DNA of 39,598 nucleotides, from the NCBI GenBank assembly GCA_030430845.1, contig JAUIKE010000066.1, positions 1 through 39,598 of the forward strand, in the 5' to 3' direction. This DNA comes from Bacteroidia bacterium. GTDB taxonomy: Bacteria > Bacteroidota > Bacteroidia > Chitinophagales > Saprospiraceae. The translations under genes were made by a program, and so were the position numbers. Below are positions 1-7,442 of this stretch, in pieces (the stretch's first letter is position 1; the number at the start of each line of letters is the position of its first letter). Below the pieces are notes generated by a model, which was not told the origin of the DNA, made no database searches, and saw only the letters and a list, made by a program, of their open reading frames with translations.

Positions 1-17
1 ATCTGCCAAAGGCAGAT
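1..17 (+). terminator. Possible terminator hairpin at window edge
   Basis: A 7-bp perfect stem (ATCTGCC / GGCAGAT) with an AAA loop is followed directly by a T-rich run. It could end a plus-strand gene lying left of the window. The stem is short and the upstream gene is not visible, so this is tentative. The rest of positions 18-165 shows no coding region. Confidence 0.3.
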
Positions 18-165
18 TGTTTTGGCGGACTTCCTTCTTGACCGGGTCGAAACAATTTACGTATTTCAATGAACTTGTTTTAACTCTTGGCAAACATACG
101 AGGCGGACGAAGGAGGGCCTAGCATCACTACTATTAAAGCAGGCACTAGAATAATAATGCTGCTG

Positions 166-1119
166 CTATTTCTTCAAAGGCGGCATCTTCAACTCTTGCT
201 TTTTCTTATCCGCCTTTTTCATATCCTCACCCATTTGTTGTGAAGCGATGAAAGAAGCAGTCATTTGGCCGAGCATGTCGCTACCGGCAGAAGGCGTATT
301 CGGAAGCAGGATCAGGTTACTGTTGGAGTTTTCACCCATGGCTTGCATGGTATCGTAGTGCTGAGTCACAACGATCAGAGCAGAAGCCTCCTGAGAGTTA
401 ATACCCACCTTATTCAGAATATCAACGGACTCTTCCAGGCCTTTGGCGATCTCACGGCGCTGATCGGCGATACCTTGACCTTGCAGGCGCTTACTTTCCG
501 CTTCGGCTTTGGCCTTAGCAACGATGCGAATTCTTTCTGCTTCTGCTTCGAATTCGGCGGCGCGCTTTTCGCGGTCAGCAGCGTTGATACGGTTCATGGC
601 TGTTTTTACGGAATGATCAGGATCAATATCCGTAACCAGCGCCTTGATGATGTCGTAACCATAAGTATTCATGGCTTCTTTCAAGTCGCGTCTGATAGCG
701 AGGGCGATATCATCTTTACGCTCGAACACATCATCCAGGATCATTTTAGGGACTTCCGCCCGGACGGTATCAAAAACGTAGGCCGTGATCTGCTCATGCG
801 GGTTTTCAAGCTTATAAAAGGCATCGTAGATCTTGTCAGGAAGGATAAGGAATTGAACCGAAACCCTAAGTTTTACAAATACATTATCATGCGTTTTAGT
901 TTCCACCTGTACATCCAGCTGCTGGATTTTCAGGCTTACTCTACCGGCTACCCGGTCGACCATCGGAATTTTAAACTGTAAGCCCGGGCGCTTAATACTC
1001 TGAAATTTTCCGAGGCGCTCCACTAGGGCAGATGTTTGTTGTTTGACGGTAAAAATACCGGAAAAAAGAATGATCATCCCGAAAAACAAGAGGACGATTA
1101 AAATTGTGGGATCGAACAT
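166..1119 (-). CDS. SPFH/stomatin-prohibitin family membrane protein
   Basis: A 317-residue protein of the SPFH (band 7) superfamily, which forms ring-like scaffolds on the inner membrane and often regulates membrane proteases. One N-terminal membrane segment (about residues 5-24) is followed by an SPFH domain (about 25-200; GIFTVKQQTSALVERLGKF, then IDPDHSVKTAMNRINAADREK). An alanine/glutamate-rich flotillin-like coiled coil (about 185-235) and a polar, lysine-rich tail follow. The order and length match QmcA/HIR-type proteins; the paired NfeD protease often seen beside this family is absent here. It is transcribed in the same direction as the transhydrogenase genes but separated from them by a hairpin, so it is probably an independent unit. 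The family is certain; the partner and substrate are unknown. Confidence 0.9.
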   Translation of the reverse strand: MFDPTILIVLLFFGMIILFSGIFTVKQQTSALVERLGKFQSIKRPGLQFKIPMVDRVAGRVSLKIQQLDVQVETKTHDNVFVKLRVSVQFLILPDKIYDAFYKLENPHEQITAYVFDTVRAEVPKMILDDVFERKDDIALAIRRDLKEAMNTYGYDIIKALVTDIDPDHSVKTAMNRINAADREKRAAEFEAEAERIRIVAKAKAEAESKRLQGQGIADQRREIAKGLEESVDILNKVGINSQEASALIVVTQHYDTMQAMGENSNSNLILLPNTPSAGSDMLGQMTASFIASQQMGEDMKKADKKKQELKMPPLKK

Positions 1120-1247
1120 AGTTTATATTTTTTGTTGTTAATGGTTAATCCAAGAAATTTTGTCAATCCTTAAATTAACAATAAGCTGCCGCTTTCGCTA
1201 TCTTTTTCAGATTAAAATCGTCTGAAATTCGGCGAATAATATACAGT

Positions 1248-1281
1248 TAAATAGGTTGAGTGCGAGCGCCCAACCTATTTA
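1248..1281 (-). terminator. Hairpin at the end of pntB
   Basis: Inverted repeat with 11-bp perfect arms (1248-1258 and 1271-1281) and a 12-nt loop. It overlaps the pntB stop codon and lies before the SPFH gene, so it probably ends the pnt transcript. There is only a weak U-tract. Confidence 0.55.
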
Positions 1282-2685
1282 TAACTTTTTCAGCTCAGTA
1301 ACCAATCTACCCAGCGACTCCTTGGCATCTCCAAAATACATCTTATTCTTCTCATGGAAGAAAAGTTGGTTTTGGATACCGGCATAACCGGGGCGCATAC
1401 TTCGTTTCAGCACCACGATGTGTTTCGCATTCCAGACCTTCAAGACGGGCATACCGTAAATAGGGCTGCCGGGATCATCTTCGGCTGCAGGGTTCACCAC
1501 ATCATTGGCTCCTACGATCACGACGACATCGGTATCGGGTAAGGAAGAGTTGGCATCGTCCAGGTCCAAAAGTTTGGGGTAGGGGACATCGGCCTCGGCC
1601 AACAGCACGTTCATATGCCCCGGCATACGACCGGCCACCGGGTGGATGGCATATTTAACGTCGACACCATTTGCTTCCAGCAGGTCATCGACTTCCTTAC
1701 AAACTTTTTGTGCCTGTGCCACGGCCAATCCATAACCAGGAACGATCATGACAGACTGGGAATAATATAGCTGTATGGCCAGGTCGCTAGAGGAAACTTC
1801 CTTGACCACCTGCGGCCCGTCCGCTCCTTGAGCGCTGCTGCCGCCACCGCCGCCGAAGCCTCCAATCAACACATTAAGTAGCGACCGGTTCATGGCTTCG
1901 CACATCAGAACTGTCAGAATGGTACCGGATGCACCTACCAGGATACCACCTACCAGCATAATCTGGTTGTTGTAAATCAAGCCGGCTGCTGCCGCTGAAA
2001 GCCCCGTAAAAGAGTTTAAGAGAGAGATCACCACCGGCATGTCCGCTCCACCAATGGGCGCTACGAAAGAGACCCCATATATTAAAGTGAGGGCGAGGAG
2101 GATGATCAACAACAAGACGCCACCGCCGACACCTTGGATCAATACCCATACAGCCAATGCTAAAGTAGCGATCAGCAACACGATATTGATAATATTGTGT
2201 TTGGGCAAGGTCAGGGTGTTGTCCCAAACCAGTCCTTCCAGCTTCGCGAAGGCCAGCATACTACCTGTAAAAGCCACTCCACCAATCAGCACGGCTAGCA
2301 GAGCGATGAGTACCTGCCCGCTGGTCATGGCGACCGAGCCATCGTAATAGTGGATCAATTCAGCCATGGAAAGTACCACGGCACAGGCACCTCCGAGGCC
2401 GTTAAATACGGATACCATCTGTGGCATAGCCGTCATTTTGATTCGACGGGCGGAGGTATATCCGACCAGACCGCCGACGACGATCCCGCCTGCAATCCAT
2501 CCGTAATTATTCGGAGCTCCCGACATGGGCATGACCATACTGGCGATGATAGCAATGCCCATTCCGATACCGGCGAGAATATTTCCTCGTCTGGCGGTAT
2601 CCGGAGAACTCAACAGCCGAAGTCCCCAGACGAAGAACACGGCACCGATTAGAAAACTAAGATTAATGAGAGTATCTAAAGCCAT
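1279..2685 (-). CDS. pntB: NAD(P) transhydrogenase subunit beta
   Basis: The 468-residue beta subunit of the proton-translocating transhydrogenase, which reduces NADP+ with NADH using the proton-motive force. The first ~275 residues are hydrophobic and carry about nine membrane segments (domain II). The C-terminal ~180 residues are the NADP(H)-binding domain III, with GYGLAVAQAQ, AGRMPGHMNVLLAEA, GANDVVNPAA, KRSMRPGYAG and MYFGDAKESLG. A glycine-rich linker (about 275-290) joins the two. Length matches the family. It is the last gene of a three-gene operon; the ATG lies 6 nt after the pntAB stop, which suggests translational coupling. Confidence 0.97.
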   Translation of the reverse strand: MALDTLINLSFLIGAVFFVWGLRLLSSPDTARRGNILAGIGMGIAIIASMVMPMSGAPNNYGWIAGGIVVGGLVGYTSARRIKMTAMPQMVSVFNGLGGACAVVLSMAELIHYYDGSVAMTSGQVLIALLAVLIGGVAFTGSMLAFAKLEGLVWDNTLTLPKHNIINIVLLIATLALAVWVLIQGVGGGVLLLIILLALTLIYGVSFVAPIGGADMPVVISLLNSFTGLSAAAAGLIYNNQIMLVGGILVGASGTILTVLMCEAMNRSLLNVLIGGFGGGGGSSAQGADGPQVVKEVSSSDLAIQLYYSQSVMIVPGYGLAVAQAQKVCKEVDDLLEANGVDVKYAIHPVAGRMPGHMNVLLAEADVPYPKLLDLDDANSSLPDTDVVVIVGANDVVNPAAEDDPGSPIYGMPVLKVWNAKHIVVLKRSMRPGYAGIQNQLFFHEKNKMYFGDAKESLGRLVTELKKL

Positions 2686-2691
2686 TGTTTT

Positions 2692-3003
2692 TTACTTTTT
2701 CTTCTTTTTAAACATTTCAAGCATGCGGTCTGTAACGGCAAAACCGCCCATTACATTGACCATCCCCAGGATAATGCCGAGCATTCCTAAGCCGAGCGTC
2801 AGATAGTCATCCGGCTGAGCCTGGCGAACCAGTATAATGGCACCGATGATGACAACGCCACTAATGGCATTGGCTCCGGACATAAGCGGCGTATGCAGAA
2901 CCGTGGGAACTTTAGAAATGACCTCAAACCCTAAAATAATGGTAAATAACAGCAGGTAGATGAGTAAGAGGTTTTCATTAAAAAACATATATACGCTTTC
3001 CAT
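2692..3003 (-). CDS. pntAB: NAD(P) transhydrogenase subunit alpha 2 (membrane part)
   Basis: A 103-residue membrane protein corresponding to the C-terminal transmembrane part of E. coli PntA, encoded here as a separate polypeptide. About three hydrophobic helices are visible, with the family-typical stretches VPTVLHTPLMSGANAISGVV and LGMLGIILGMVNVMGGFAVT. It forms domain II together with PntB. The gene sits between pntAA (42-nt gap) and pntB (6-nt gap) on the same strand. The split alpha subunit is common in Bacteroidota and alphaproteobacteria. It ends in a run of lysines (KKKKK). Confidence 0.95.
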   Translation of the reverse strand: MESVYMFFNENLLLIYLLLFTIILGFEVISKVPTVLHTPLMSGANAISGVVIIGAIILVRQAQPDDYLTLGLGMLGIILGMVNVMGGFAVTDRMLEMFKKKKK

Positions 3004-3045
3004 AATTTATTTCTTCGTTTTTGCTTGTTTAATGAGCCAAGGCAT

Positions 3046-4143
3046 TTAAGAACTTACTTCATCTTTTTTTGCTGTGAAAAGGGCTGAGGCAATGATCTCG
3101 TTATCCATGTCGAGGTTTAACTCCCCGTTTTTGACCCATGTTTTGACGAAATTGAGCACATTGTTGCTGTACAACAAGCTGGCATCCTGGGGCATGTTAT
3201 CCGCCAGGAAGGAATTACCAATGATCGTCACCTTATTATGGGTGATAACCTTATTGTTTTGGGATAATTCGCAATTACCTCCTGTTGAAGCGGCGAGGTC
3301 GACAATCACTGAGCCCGGCTTCATTTTTTCAACGGTGGACGCCGGAACCAGGGTGGGAGCTTTGCGTCCTCGAACCTGGGCTGTGGTAATGATAATATCA
3401 GCCTTCATCGCCCTTTTTTGGACTTCTTCCCGCTGTCTTCTCAGAAAATCTTCTGATTGCGCTACGGCATAACCTCCAGCGGACGTATCATCCTTGGCAC
3501 CTTCTACTTCAATGAATTTACCTCCAAGACTCTTTACCTCTTCTTTGGCTGCTGCCCGGGTATCAAAGGCCTCGACCATAGCTCCCAAACGGCGGGCGGT
3601 AGCAATAGACTGCAAGCCGGCCACACCGGCTCCTAATACCAATACTGTGGCCGGTCGTATACTTCCGGCAGCCGTAATGAGCATAGGAAAATAGCGGGGG
3701 AGGTATTGAGCTGCTTCCAAAACAGCTTTGTACCCAGCAATAGAAGCCATTGATGATAAGATGTCCATTGACTGGGCAAGCGTCGTTCTGGGGATCATAT
3801 CAAAGCTGAAAGCCCGAAGACCCAGATCCTGCAACTTAGCTGTCACTTTTGAATCATTGTAGGGCTCAAACTGAGACAGCAGGATAATTTCCTTACGCAG
3901 CCCTTTGAGCTCTTCGTCTGAAAGCGGAGCAATGGATAATAAAATATCTGCCTGTTCGAGGACTTGTTGCCGGCTGGCCACGCTTGCTCCTTGTTCCGAA
4001 TAGGAATCATCGCTGTGCATGGCCGACTGGCCTGCACCGGACTCTATCATTACGTCCAGGCCGAGGGCCTGAAATTTAGGGATAGTTTCCGGAACAATAG
4101 CTACGCGCTTGAATGCTTGTTCTTTTAAAACGCCTAATTTCAT
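3046..4143 (-). CDS. pntAA: NAD(P) transhydrogenase subunit alpha 1 (NAD-binding)
   Basis: A 365-residue soluble NAD(H)-binding subunit (domain I), related to alanine dehydrogenase. The N-terminus MKLGVLKEQAFKRVAIVPET is typical of the AlaDH/PNT family. The central Rossmann fold shows VLGAGVAGLQSIATARRLGA, followed by the acidic FDTRAAAKEEVKSLGG that selects NAD over NADP. Later motifs include ITTAQVRGRKAP and VIVDLAASTGGNCE. The length fits the split form, because the membrane part is encoded by the next gene. It is the first gene of the operon. The 323-nt upstream region carries a direct repeat around a small hairpin and is the likely promoter. Confidence 0.96.
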   Translation of the reverse strand: MKLGVLKEQAFKRVAIVPETIPKFQALGLDVMIESGAGQSAMHSDDSYSEQGASVASRQQVLEQADILLSIAPLSDEELKGLRKEIILLSQFEPYNDSKVTAKLQDLGLRAFSFDMIPRTTLAQSMDILSSMASIAGYKAVLEAAQYLPRYFPMLITAAGSIRPATVLVLGAGVAGLQSIATARRLGAMVEAFDTRAAAKEEVKSLGGKFIEVEGAKDDTSAGGYAVAQSEDFLRRQREEVQKRAMKADIIITTAQVRGRKAPTLVPASTVEKMKPGSVIVDLAASTGGNCELSQNNKVITHNKVTIIGNSFLADNMPQDASLLYSNNVLNFVKTWVKNGELNLDMDNEIIASALFTAKKDEVSS

Positions 4144-4430
4144 AACTAATGAAGCCTGTTTTTATATGCTGCTCAAATTTCAATATTCCAGGTTCCTCAT
4201 TATAGCAGAATTAAGCTATTAGGAATCCATGAAACAGCTTCCTCTGAGCAGCCTCGTTTTATACGATAATTAGATAAGGTAACGAATGAATAAATCAACG
4301 GCAGCGATTGCTGCCATTAAAGATTAACAGAAGGAAAGGTAACGAATCTGGTTCTAATGCCAAAAAGGAAAGACGTATTATTTTTGGATTTTATGCTTTT
4401 TACCCAAATATCGTATTTTTTTGTTTCTTA
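4144..4430. promoter_or_regulatory. Upstream region of the pnt operon with a direct repeat flanking a hairpin
   Basis: Non-coding region between msrA and pntAA. The 12-mer AAGGTAACGAAT occurs twice, at 4276-4287 and 4336-4347, exactly 60 bp apart. Between the copies lies a small hairpin, GGCAGC-GATT-GCTGCC (4300-4315). Spaced identical 12-mers upstream of an operon could be a regulator-binding pair, but no regulator can be assigned. I could not identify a convincing Bacteroidota -7/-33 promoter. Confidence 0.35.
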
Positions 4431-4472
4431 AAGTAAAACAGCAGGCGGTTACCACCGCCTGCTGTTTTACTT
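4431..4472 (-). terminator. Terminator hairpin of msrA
   Basis: Perfect 19-bp arms (4431-4449 and 4454-4472) around a 4-nt loop, GC-rich in the upper stem with A/T-rich bases at the foot. It overlaps the msrA stop codon. Strong enough to be a rho-independent terminator for the minus-strand msrA transcript. Confidence 0.75.
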
Positions 4473-5009
4473 TTTTAGCTTATCGGCAAACTTCTTCTTA
4501 AACTTATTCACCTTCGGCGTGATTACAAACGAACAATACGGATTGCGCACCCCAACATTATTGTAGTAGTTCTGATGATATGCTTCTCCACCAAAAAACT
4601 CATCCAAGGGGCTTATTTCCGTTACGATGGGCGCGTCCCATATTTGAGGAGCTACTCCTTCTTTTACTTTTTGGGCAATTTGTCGCTGCTCCTCATTATG
4701 GTAAAAAATAACAGACCGATACTGTGGCCCTACATCATTCCCCTGACGATTGGGTGTAGTCGGATCGTGTGTAGCAAAAAAGATCTCGAGGACCTCTTCG
4801 TAAGTGATGACTTCTGGATCAAAGGCGACTTGCACTACTTCTGCATGCTTGGTCATACCTGAACATACTTGTTGGTAGTTGGCTGTTTCTTCGGTATCTC
4901 CTGCATAACCAGAGACTACAGATTCCACTCCTTCCACTCTTTGAAAAATAGCTTCTGTACACCAAAAGCAGCCGCCACCGAGGGTGGCGATTTCTAAGTT
5001 TTTAGTCAT
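4467..5009 (-). CDS. msrA: Peptide-methionine (S)-S-oxide reductase
   Basis: A 180-residue MsrA that reduces the S-epimer of methionine sulfoxide in oxidised proteins. The catalytic motif GCFWCTEA is at residues 13-20 (Cys16 is the sulfenic-acid cysteine by family knowledge), followed by VSGYAGG-like VVSGYAGD, then FFATHDPTTPNRQGNDVGPQYRS and FFGGEAYHQNYY. The C-terminal NPYCSFVITPKVNKF has one candidate resolving cysteine. There is no fused MsrB domain and no signal peptide, so it is probably cytoplasmic. It is monocistronic, flanked by hairpins on both sides. Confidence 0.96.
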   Translation of the reverse strand: MTKNLEIATLGGGCFWCTEAIFQRVEGVESVVSGYAGDTEETANYQQVCSGMTKHAEVVQVAFDPEVITYEEVLEIFFATHDPTTPNRQGNDVGPQYRSVIFYHNEEQRQIAQKVKEGVAPQIWDAPIVTEISPLDEFFGGEAYHQNYYNNVGVRNPYCSFVITPKVNKFKKKFADKLKK

Positions 5010-5099
5010 GCTATTTATGTTTTTTTAGAGAAACATAAAAAAAAGGATTTAGGTTGAGGTCGGTTTGAGCCAGATGGGATCGCCAGCCAATAATATTTC

Positions 5100-5156
5100 T
5101 TTAAGGGGTGTTTTTTAGAGAAAAACTTCGTTTTTCTCTAAAAAACACCCCTTAAA
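5100..5156. terminator. Long perfect hairpin between the phosphatase gene and msrA
   Basis: Perfect 27-bp arms (5100-5126 and 5130-5156) with a TTC loop. It lies between two minus-strand genes, downstream of the histidine phosphatase, so termination is the simplest role. The hairpin is not followed by a U-tract; the A/T runs are inside the arms. The 17-mer at 5104-5120 recurs with one mismatch at 23062-23078, which suggests a dispersed repeat family and not only a local terminator. Confidence 0.6.
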
Positions 5157-5176
5157 AAGAATGATATGAGATACCC

Positions 5177-5818
5177 TCATCCTAAATGTGAAGTATCATT
5201 CTCCAATTCAAAGTGAAACTCTTCTCCATCAAAGCGAACCAAATAAAGGCCCGTATTGGAATGTGTGTAGGTTTCCATTTTCTGTAAGGGTTGGTCTTTG
5301 AGCACGCACATCAGGCAACGCATGGCCCGGCCATGACTGCACACGAGGATCTTTTCCTCAGGACGGGTCCGAATGTGATCAACAAACACCTGCATTCGCC
5401 GGGCCAGTTCTGCGGCACTTTCTCCGTCTTTGAGGCGGGCATCAAAGTTGCCTTCCTGCCATTGGGCGATCATATCCTGATAGCTTTTGACCATCTCAGG
5501 GGTGCCTTTTTTGCCTTCGTGAATGCCCCAGTTCATTTCGTTGATCTCCGAAAATTGTTCCCAGGACATGCCTTTCTGTATGAATGGATGCATGGTTTCA
5601 TGCGTACGGCGCAATTTTGAAGTGATCAATACATCAAATGGAATGTCCTGATACTTCTCGAAAAATGCCTGTGCCTGTTGCCTTCCGGTGGCATTGAGGC
5701 TGGTATCCACCCCGCTTCCCTGAATAATTCTTTGGCGATTGAAGTCTGTTTCGCCATGTCGGACAATGTATAATAACTTAGGTTGTTTCATGTTGTTGGT
5801 TTCGTTATTTTGAGGCAT
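5177..5818 (-). CDS. Histidine phosphatase family protein (phosphoglycerate mutase-like)
   Basis: A 213-residue member of the histidine phosphatase superfamily. The phosphohistidine motif is LLYIVRHGETDFN (RHGE at about residues 20-23). The second half has the DGESAAELARRM acidic helix and the CSHGRAMRC motif carrying the second catalytic histidine. ITSKLRRTHET matches the family's substrate-pocket arginine region. Such proteins act on small phosphorylated metabolites (phosphoglycerate, sugar or nucleotide phosphates), and the substrate cannot be read from sequence. An internal ATG at 5791 (MKQPKLLYIVRHG) is an equally good start and would shorten it by nine residues. The divergent region upstream contains a heptanucleotide hairpin. 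Confidence 0.9.
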   Translation of the reverse strand: MPQNNETNNMKQPKLLYIVRHGETDFNRQRIIQGSGVDTSLNATGRQQAQAFFEKYQDIPFDVLITSKLRRTHETMHPFIQKGMSWEQFSEINEMNWGIHEGKKGTPEMVKSYQDMIAQWQEGNFDARLKDGESAAELARRMQVFVDHIRTRPEEKILVCSHGRAMRCLMCVLKDQPLQKMETYTHSNTGLYLVRFDGEEFHFELENDTSHLG

Positions 5819-5909
5819 AAATATAGTTATAAATAAACATGAGAGTCATCCCCTATTTTTTTAAGAGACTTTAGAAAAAACGGCTATTCAACTAAATCTT
5901 GATTTTCAA

Positions 5910-5992
5910 TTCGTTGTTCGTTGTTCGTTGCTCGTTGTTCGCAAGTAAACGAACAACGAGCAACGAACAACGAACAACGAACAACGAACAAC
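5910..5992. repeat. Heptanucleotide tandem repeats arranged as a perfect inverted repeat
   Basis: The right half (5950-5991) holds six tandem 7-mers of CGAACAA, the second being the variant CGAGCAA. The left half carries the reverse complement, four full units plus a partial one, with the variant unit in the mirrored position. The result is a perfect 32-bp stem (5910-5941 / 5950-5981) with an 8-nt loop. A further TTCAACT / AGTTGAA pair flanks it at 5887-5893 and 6003-6009. It lies between the divergent starts of the phosphatase and glycosyltransferase genes, so it is not a terminator. Confidence 0.9.
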
Positions 5993-6072
5993 AAAACTAA
6001 GTAGTTGAAAGGTAAGGCTTTATAAATTGTCCCAAAAAATCGGAATGACTCCTGTTTAAACACGAATATTAG

Positions 6073-6987
6073 ATGCTGTCCATATTAATACCGGTTTACA
6101 ATTTTGATGTTCGTCCTCTGGTCAGGGAACTGAATGAACAGGCCGGCTTGCTGGATGTACCTTGTGAGATCTACTGCCTGGATGATGCTTCTGCTGCAGC
6201 GTTTAAGGACATGAACAGGGAGCTGACACAACTCCCGCAAGTTCGATATGAAGAATTATCAGAAAATATAGGCCGTGCCGGCATTCGTAACCGCCTGGCA
6301 GAAAGGGCTCAATATCCTTATTTGATCTTTATGGATTGTGATTCAGACTTGGTTTCTGACGACTACCTCCGTAGCTACCTGAGCTTGCTGCCCACCAAAG
6401 ATGTGCTTTGCGGAGGCCGTGTGTATCGGGAAGCTCCCCCTTCTGATCCTGATTTTTATTTCCACTGGTGGTATGGTATCAACAGAGAGCAGCGGTCGGC
6501 CCTTGAAAGAGCTAAAGATCCCCATCATGGTTTTATGACCAATAACTTTCTCATTCCGAAGCAAATATTTAAAAGTATTCAGTTTGATGAAAGTATACGC
6601 CAATATGGCCATGAGGATACCCTGTTCGGGCTTCGACTGAAGGAAGAGCAGATCGATATCATTCATCTGGACAATCCCCTGGAGCATATAGGTTTGGAAA
6701 AAAAAGAGGATTTTCTTCGCAAATCGAAACAGGCTGTAGATAATTTGGCAGTCCTATTTAAGCGTTATCCCAGCCTGGATACTCGCCTGATTCGTAGCTG
6801 GAAAAAACTGGATGCAGTCGGACTATCTGCATTGAGCCGAAGCTGCCTGTTGTTACTCCGTCCCTTGTTTTCTAAAATGCTTTCCGGCAAAAGGCCTCAA
6901 CTACTGTTTTTTGACCTTCTGAAGCTTAGCTATTTTTTAGAGGCTGTTAAAAAGCTAGACCAACTTTCTGACAGAGCATCTTCTTAA
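6073..6987 (+). CDS. Glycosyltransferase family 2 protein
   Basis: A 304-residue GT-A fold glycosyltransferase. The N-terminus LSILIPVYNFDVRPLVREL is the usual nucleotide-sugar-binding strand, then CLDDAS, and LIFMDCDSD at about residues 89-97 supplies the metal-binding DxD. A later HEDTLFGLRL corresponds to the ED motif with the catalytic base. There is no signal peptide; the C-terminal part (about 255-275) is hydrophobic and basic and may contact the membrane. It probably adds a sugar to a cell-surface glycan or lipid, but the acceptor is unknown. No other glycan-synthesis genes are adjacent, and it is followed by a dense palindrome cluster. Confidence 0.9.
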   Translation: MLSILIPVYNFDVRPLVRELNEQAGLLDVPCEIYCLDDASAAAFKDMNRELTQLPQVRYEELSENIGRAGIRNRLAERAQYPYLIFMDCDSDLVSDDYLRSYLSLLPTKDVLCGGRVYREAPPSDPDFYFHWWYGINREQRSALERAKDPHHGFMTNNFLIPKQIFKSIQFDESIRQYGHEDTLFGLRLKEEQIDIIHLDNPLEHIGLEKKEDFLRKSKQAVDNLAVLFKRYPSLDTRLIRSWKKLDAVGLSALSRSCLLLLRPLFSKMLSGKRPQLLFFDLLKLSYFLEAVKKLDQLSDRASS

Positions 6988-6988
6988 T

Positions 6989-7181
6989 GTGTCGCTGCGC
7001 TGCAGCTTTTTGGAAGTCACATTTTTTTAGCTCGGGTTAACACCCGAGCTTATGAAGCTTTCGCCGCGCAGCGGCTTTTAAAAATAGTTCTTCAAACCGC
7101 AAAGCGGTGACAGCTCCCAGTCTATGGTGCCAACCATAGGCAAAAAAATGAGTTTTAAATAAAGCTGCAGCGCAGCGACAC
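6989..7181. repeat. Nested palindrome cluster (REP/BIME-like intergenic element)
   Basis: The region is bounded by a perfect 21-bp inverted repeat: GTGTCGCTGCGCTGCAGCTT(T) at 6989-7009 and its complement at 7161-7181. Inside are AGCTCGGGT / ACCCGAGCT (7029-7037 / 7042-7050), CTATGGT / ACCATAG (7122-7128 / 7133-7139) and GC-rich CCGC/GCGG elements around 7063-7108. It begins one base after the glycosyltransferase stop codon. There is no open frame inside. The modular form resembles mobile palindromic repeats. The rest of the gap (7182-7442) carries a palindrome, TGATAAAT-A-ATTTATCA, at 7351-7367. Confidence 0.8.
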
Positions 7182-7350
7182 TTTTTTGAGAAGTAAGTAT
7201 GACCAACCAATAATTACTGTGATAGAACAAAAAATGAACATTGTATCGCCAAATTCCCTTTAAGAATTGTGTTTTTAGGAGGTCAAGGAATGTTTTATAT
7301 CCTTGGATAAGTTAGGGACCGAGATATCTCTCAAAATAGCCAGCTTAGAT

Positions 7351-7367
7351 TGATAAATAATTTATCA
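7351..7367. promoter_or_regulatory. Candidate operator palindrome upstream of a secreted-protein pair
   Basis: A perfect 8-bp palindrome with one central base, TGATAAAT-A-ATTTATCA, 75 bp before the start of the first secreted protein. The half-site TTGAT...ATCA recalls Crp/Fnr-type boxes, but the spacing is not canonical. It is offered only as a candidate binding site. Confidence 0.25.
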
Positions 7368-7442
7368 GAATTAGAACAATACCTGTGACTTCCACATTTT
7401 CAGCACGTCTATAGCTCATCTTTTTTTTAATAAAACTAGATT

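Noticed and set aside
265..981. A 238-codon plus-strand frame
   Set aside because: It is antisense to the SPFH gene, which has clear family motifs throughout.
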